Assembly (NCBI GenBank): GCA_021774995.1
Contig: JAJFIM010000281.1
Location: 1 to 16,343, forward strand
DNA: 16,343 bases
Direction: 5' to 3'
DNA from: Alphaproteobacteria bacterium
GTDB taxonomy: Bacteria > Pseudomonadota > Alphaproteobacteria > SMXP01
Below the pieces are notes generated by a model that was not told where the DNA came from, did no database searches, and saw only the letters and a list, made by a program, of their open reading frames with translations. The position numbers were made by a program, and so were the translations under genes. Every line of letters starts with the position of its first letter. The first letter of the stretch is position 1. Below are positions 14,831 to 16,343 of the stretch, in pieces.

Positions 14831-14842
14831 AAGCGGGCTAAT

Positions 14843-16105
14843 CTAGTCAATGGCGCCGCGGGCTGCAAGCCGGGCGGCTTTGTGGCCGGAACGGATGGCG
14901 CCCTCTATCGTGGCGGGCAGGCCTGTATCAGTCCAATCGCCCGCAAGAAAAAGGTTGCGCAAATGGGTCTGCGCCTTCGGGCGGCGCGCGACGCTGGCGG
15001 GAGATTGGTCGAAAGTGGCGCGTTTTTCCCTTATAAGCCGCGCCGCTTCATAAGAAAGATCGTGAAGATTCAAGGCTTGGCGGACTTCCGCCCAGAGCGC
15101 GTTCAGGAGTTCGTCTTCCGGCGTATGGGAGACCGCGCCTCCGGCGCTGATGGTGAGGCTGATGATGTTCCTCCGCACAAAGATCCAGTGCGTTGTCGCG
15201 TTAATCAGTCCAAGGACGGGAAATTCGCTATCCGCCTTCAAGGGTTCGGCCAGCCGGTAATGGGCGTTGACGATGGGCTCGCCTTCGCCGGGCGGCGTGA
15301 TCCACGGTGCGATGGGGCCGATGCGGGCCGGGGGCAGGGCGAGGATCACTTTGTCGTCTGGGCCTATCTCTACCGCGCGCTCGCCAAAATCCAGCGCCGC
15401 GACGCGCCCGGCGCCATGCTTTAAGGCGCGCAGCCGCGCGTTAAATGAAACCGGCCTGCCGGCGTTTTCCAACAGCGTCAAAGCCGGGTCGATGAAAGAG
15501 GGGCCCAGGCCGTTGCGCGCCACCAGAGGGCGGCACGCGTGTTCGCCTTTGGCAAAAGTTTCCATCAGCACAGCGCGCAAAAGCCGCGCCTGTCCGCGTT
15601 CGGGCGCGCAATTGAGGGCGGCGAGGGTCAGGGGTTCCCAGAACCGTTTGTAAAACGCGCCCGAGGTTTCCAACACGTCCGCAACTGTTTTGTCGGCGGA
15701 CGCCAGGGCGATGGCCAGCGCGCTCCAATAATCGGAAACTTTTGTGTCGGGCACGCGCCGTTTAGGGTCCAGTATCCACCAGGGCAGCGGACCCGCATTG
15801 GGGCGCAACGTCCAGCGCTGGCCGGTTGCAAGATCCACAAAGGGATAGAGCGCGCGGGCGGGCGCGATCAGCGTGTCTTGCGCGCCGATATCCTTCAGAT
15901 AGCTGAGCGCCGCATGATTGCCGCTCATCAACAGGTGATTGCCGTTATCAATCTGCTGGCCGAGGGCTTGATCGACATAGGAACGGCAGCGCCCCCCGGC
16001 GCGGGGCGCGGATTCATAGACCTGAACGGCAATTCCTTGGGTGCGCAATTTTATGGCCGCGGCCAGGCCGGCCAATCCGGCGCCGATAATATGAACAAGA
16101 GGCAA
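14843..16105 (-). CDS. hpnE: Hydroxysqualene dehydroxylase HpnE
   Basis: HpnE is a flavin-dependent amine-oxidase-fold enzyme that reduces hydroxysqualene to squalene, the last step before the cyclase. In its 420 residues the FAD-binding GAGLAG lies at 8-13 with an acidic residue in VYES at 29-32, followed by RAGGRCRSY at 35-43. The C-terminal FAD motif AGDWTDTGLPATIEGA lies at 388-403. No ATG fits the N-terminus; the TTG at 16105 places HIIGAGLAG where the family expects it, with GAGGA about ten bases upstream. It lies 19 bases after hpnD and 24 before shc, and its product feeds Shc directly. Confidence 0.93.
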   Translation of the reverse strand: MPLVHIIGAGLAGLAAAIKLRTQGIAVQVYESAPRAGGRCRSYVDQALGQQIDNGNHLLMSGNHAALSYLKDIGAQDTLIAPARALYPFVDLATGQRWTLRPNAGPLPWWILDPKRRVPDTKVSDYWSALAIALASADKTVADVLETSGAFYKRFWEPLTLAALNCAPERGQARLLRAVLMETFAKGEHACRPLVARNGLGPSFIDPALTLLENAGRPVSFNARLRALKHGAGRVAALDFGERAVEIGPDDKVILALPPARIGPIAPWITPPGEGEPIVNAHYRLAEPLKADSEFPVLGLINATTHWIFVRRNIISLTISAGGAVSHTPEDELLNALWAEVRQALNLHDLSYEAARLIREKRATFDQSPASVARRPKAQTHLRNLFLAGDWTDTGLPATIEGAIRSGHKAARLAARGAID

Positions 16106-16124
16106 AGGCGAAGCGTCCTCTTCT

Positions 16125-16343
16125 TTAAACGGCGCGGGAGGGGTTAAGCCAGGCGCGCAAAGCCGCCATGAGCTTTTGCCCTTTGGTCAGCGTGACGGGC
16201 TCAAGCGCTTTGTCCCAGCCGCGGGCTTCCATCTTATTCAGATAAGCTTCGTAAACGCCCATCATCAACAGCGCCGGGCGCACATGCTTGCGCTCGAGAT
16301 CTTTTAACGCCGTCTGTGCTTGCCGGAAATAATTTCGCGCCAG
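16125..16343 (-). CDS. hpnD: Presqualene diphosphate synthase HpnD, C-terminal fragment at window edge
   Basis: A minus-strand frame open at the right edge, with 72 residues before TAA at 16125-16127. The sequence includes LARNYFRQAQTAL, then HVRPALLMMGVYEAYL and LTKGQKLMAALRAWL, the typical last helices of squalene/phytoene synthase-like proteins. Together with hpnE 19 bases downstream and shc after it, this identifies HpnD, which condenses two farnesyl diphosphates into presqualene diphosphate. The catalytic Asp-rich motifs lie outside the window. HpnC, a related paralogue, is the alternative but normally precedes hpnD. Confidence 0.85.
   Translation of the reverse strand: MARNYFRQAQTALKDLERKHVRPALLMMGVYEAYLNKMEARGWDKALEPVTLTKGQKLMAALRAWLNPSRAV

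Noticed and set aside
13460..15424. A 654-codon + strand open frame opposite shc and hpnE
   Set aside because: It lies antisense to two well-recognised genes and spans their junction. Its composition is rich in Arg, His and Gly with no recognisable domain, as expected for a GC-driven shadow frame.
1..16343. CRISPR array, tRNA/rRNA genes, insertion sequence or prophage
   Set aside because: No regularly spaced repeats, no cloverleaf or rRNA sequence, and no transposase or integrase frame were seen on either strand.

Overview
The window looks like chromosomal DNA from an alphaproteobacterium. The evidence is an NAD-linked (FdsA-type) formate dehydrogenase followed by molybdenum-cofactor genes, a hopanoid locus in hpnD-hpnE-shc-hpnG order with ispH-hpnH beside it, fairly GC-rich codon usage, and an intergenic palindrome of the TGTCATCCCGC...GCGGGGTGACA kind, which I recall as common in alphaproteobacteria. 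I cannot fix the genus. There are no rRNA or tRNA genes, CRISPR arrays, phage genes or insertion sequences.

Region 1 (1-4168, + strand) is the end of a formate dehydrogenase/molybdenum-cofactor operon: the C-terminal 302 residues of the molybdopterin subunit FdsA/FdhF, then fdhD (sulfurtransferase that activates the cofactor), mobA and mobB (conversion to the guanine dinucleotide form) and moeA (molybdate insertion). Every junction is a stop/start overlap: one TTGACTGA and three ATGA. The group makes and matures its own cofactor. The mobB/moeA junction carries a 12-bp tandem repeat that has lengthened the end of MobB. Region 2 (4169-4350) is a convergent intergenic gap containing a composite palindromic repeat.

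Region 3 (4351-9625, - strand) is the least understood part. In transcription order it holds an 867-residue CehA/McbA-family (PHP-type) metallohydrolase, a 75-residue protein with a twin-arginine-like N-terminus and its own strong Shine-Dalgarno sequence, a TauD/TfdA-type Fe(II)/2-oxoglutarate dioxygenase, a MaoC-type (R)-enoyl-CoA hydratase and a short-chain dehydrogenase of the (3R)-hydroxyacyl-CoA type. The spacing allows one or two transcription units. Together they suggest an uncharacterised catabolic or side-chain processing pathway; the substrate cannot be read from the sequence.

Region 4 (9626-16343) is isoprenoid and hopanoid synthesis. ispH (last step of the MEP pathway) and hpnH (adenosylhopane synthase) lie on the + strand. 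Converging on them from the - strand are hpnD (partial, at the window edge), hpnE, shc and hpnG. The hpnH and hpnG coding regions overlap tail to tail by 51 bp. Together these genes cover most of the route from HMBPP through presqualene diphosphate, squalene and diploptene to adenosylhopane and phosphoribohopane; HpnC presumably lies just outside the window.
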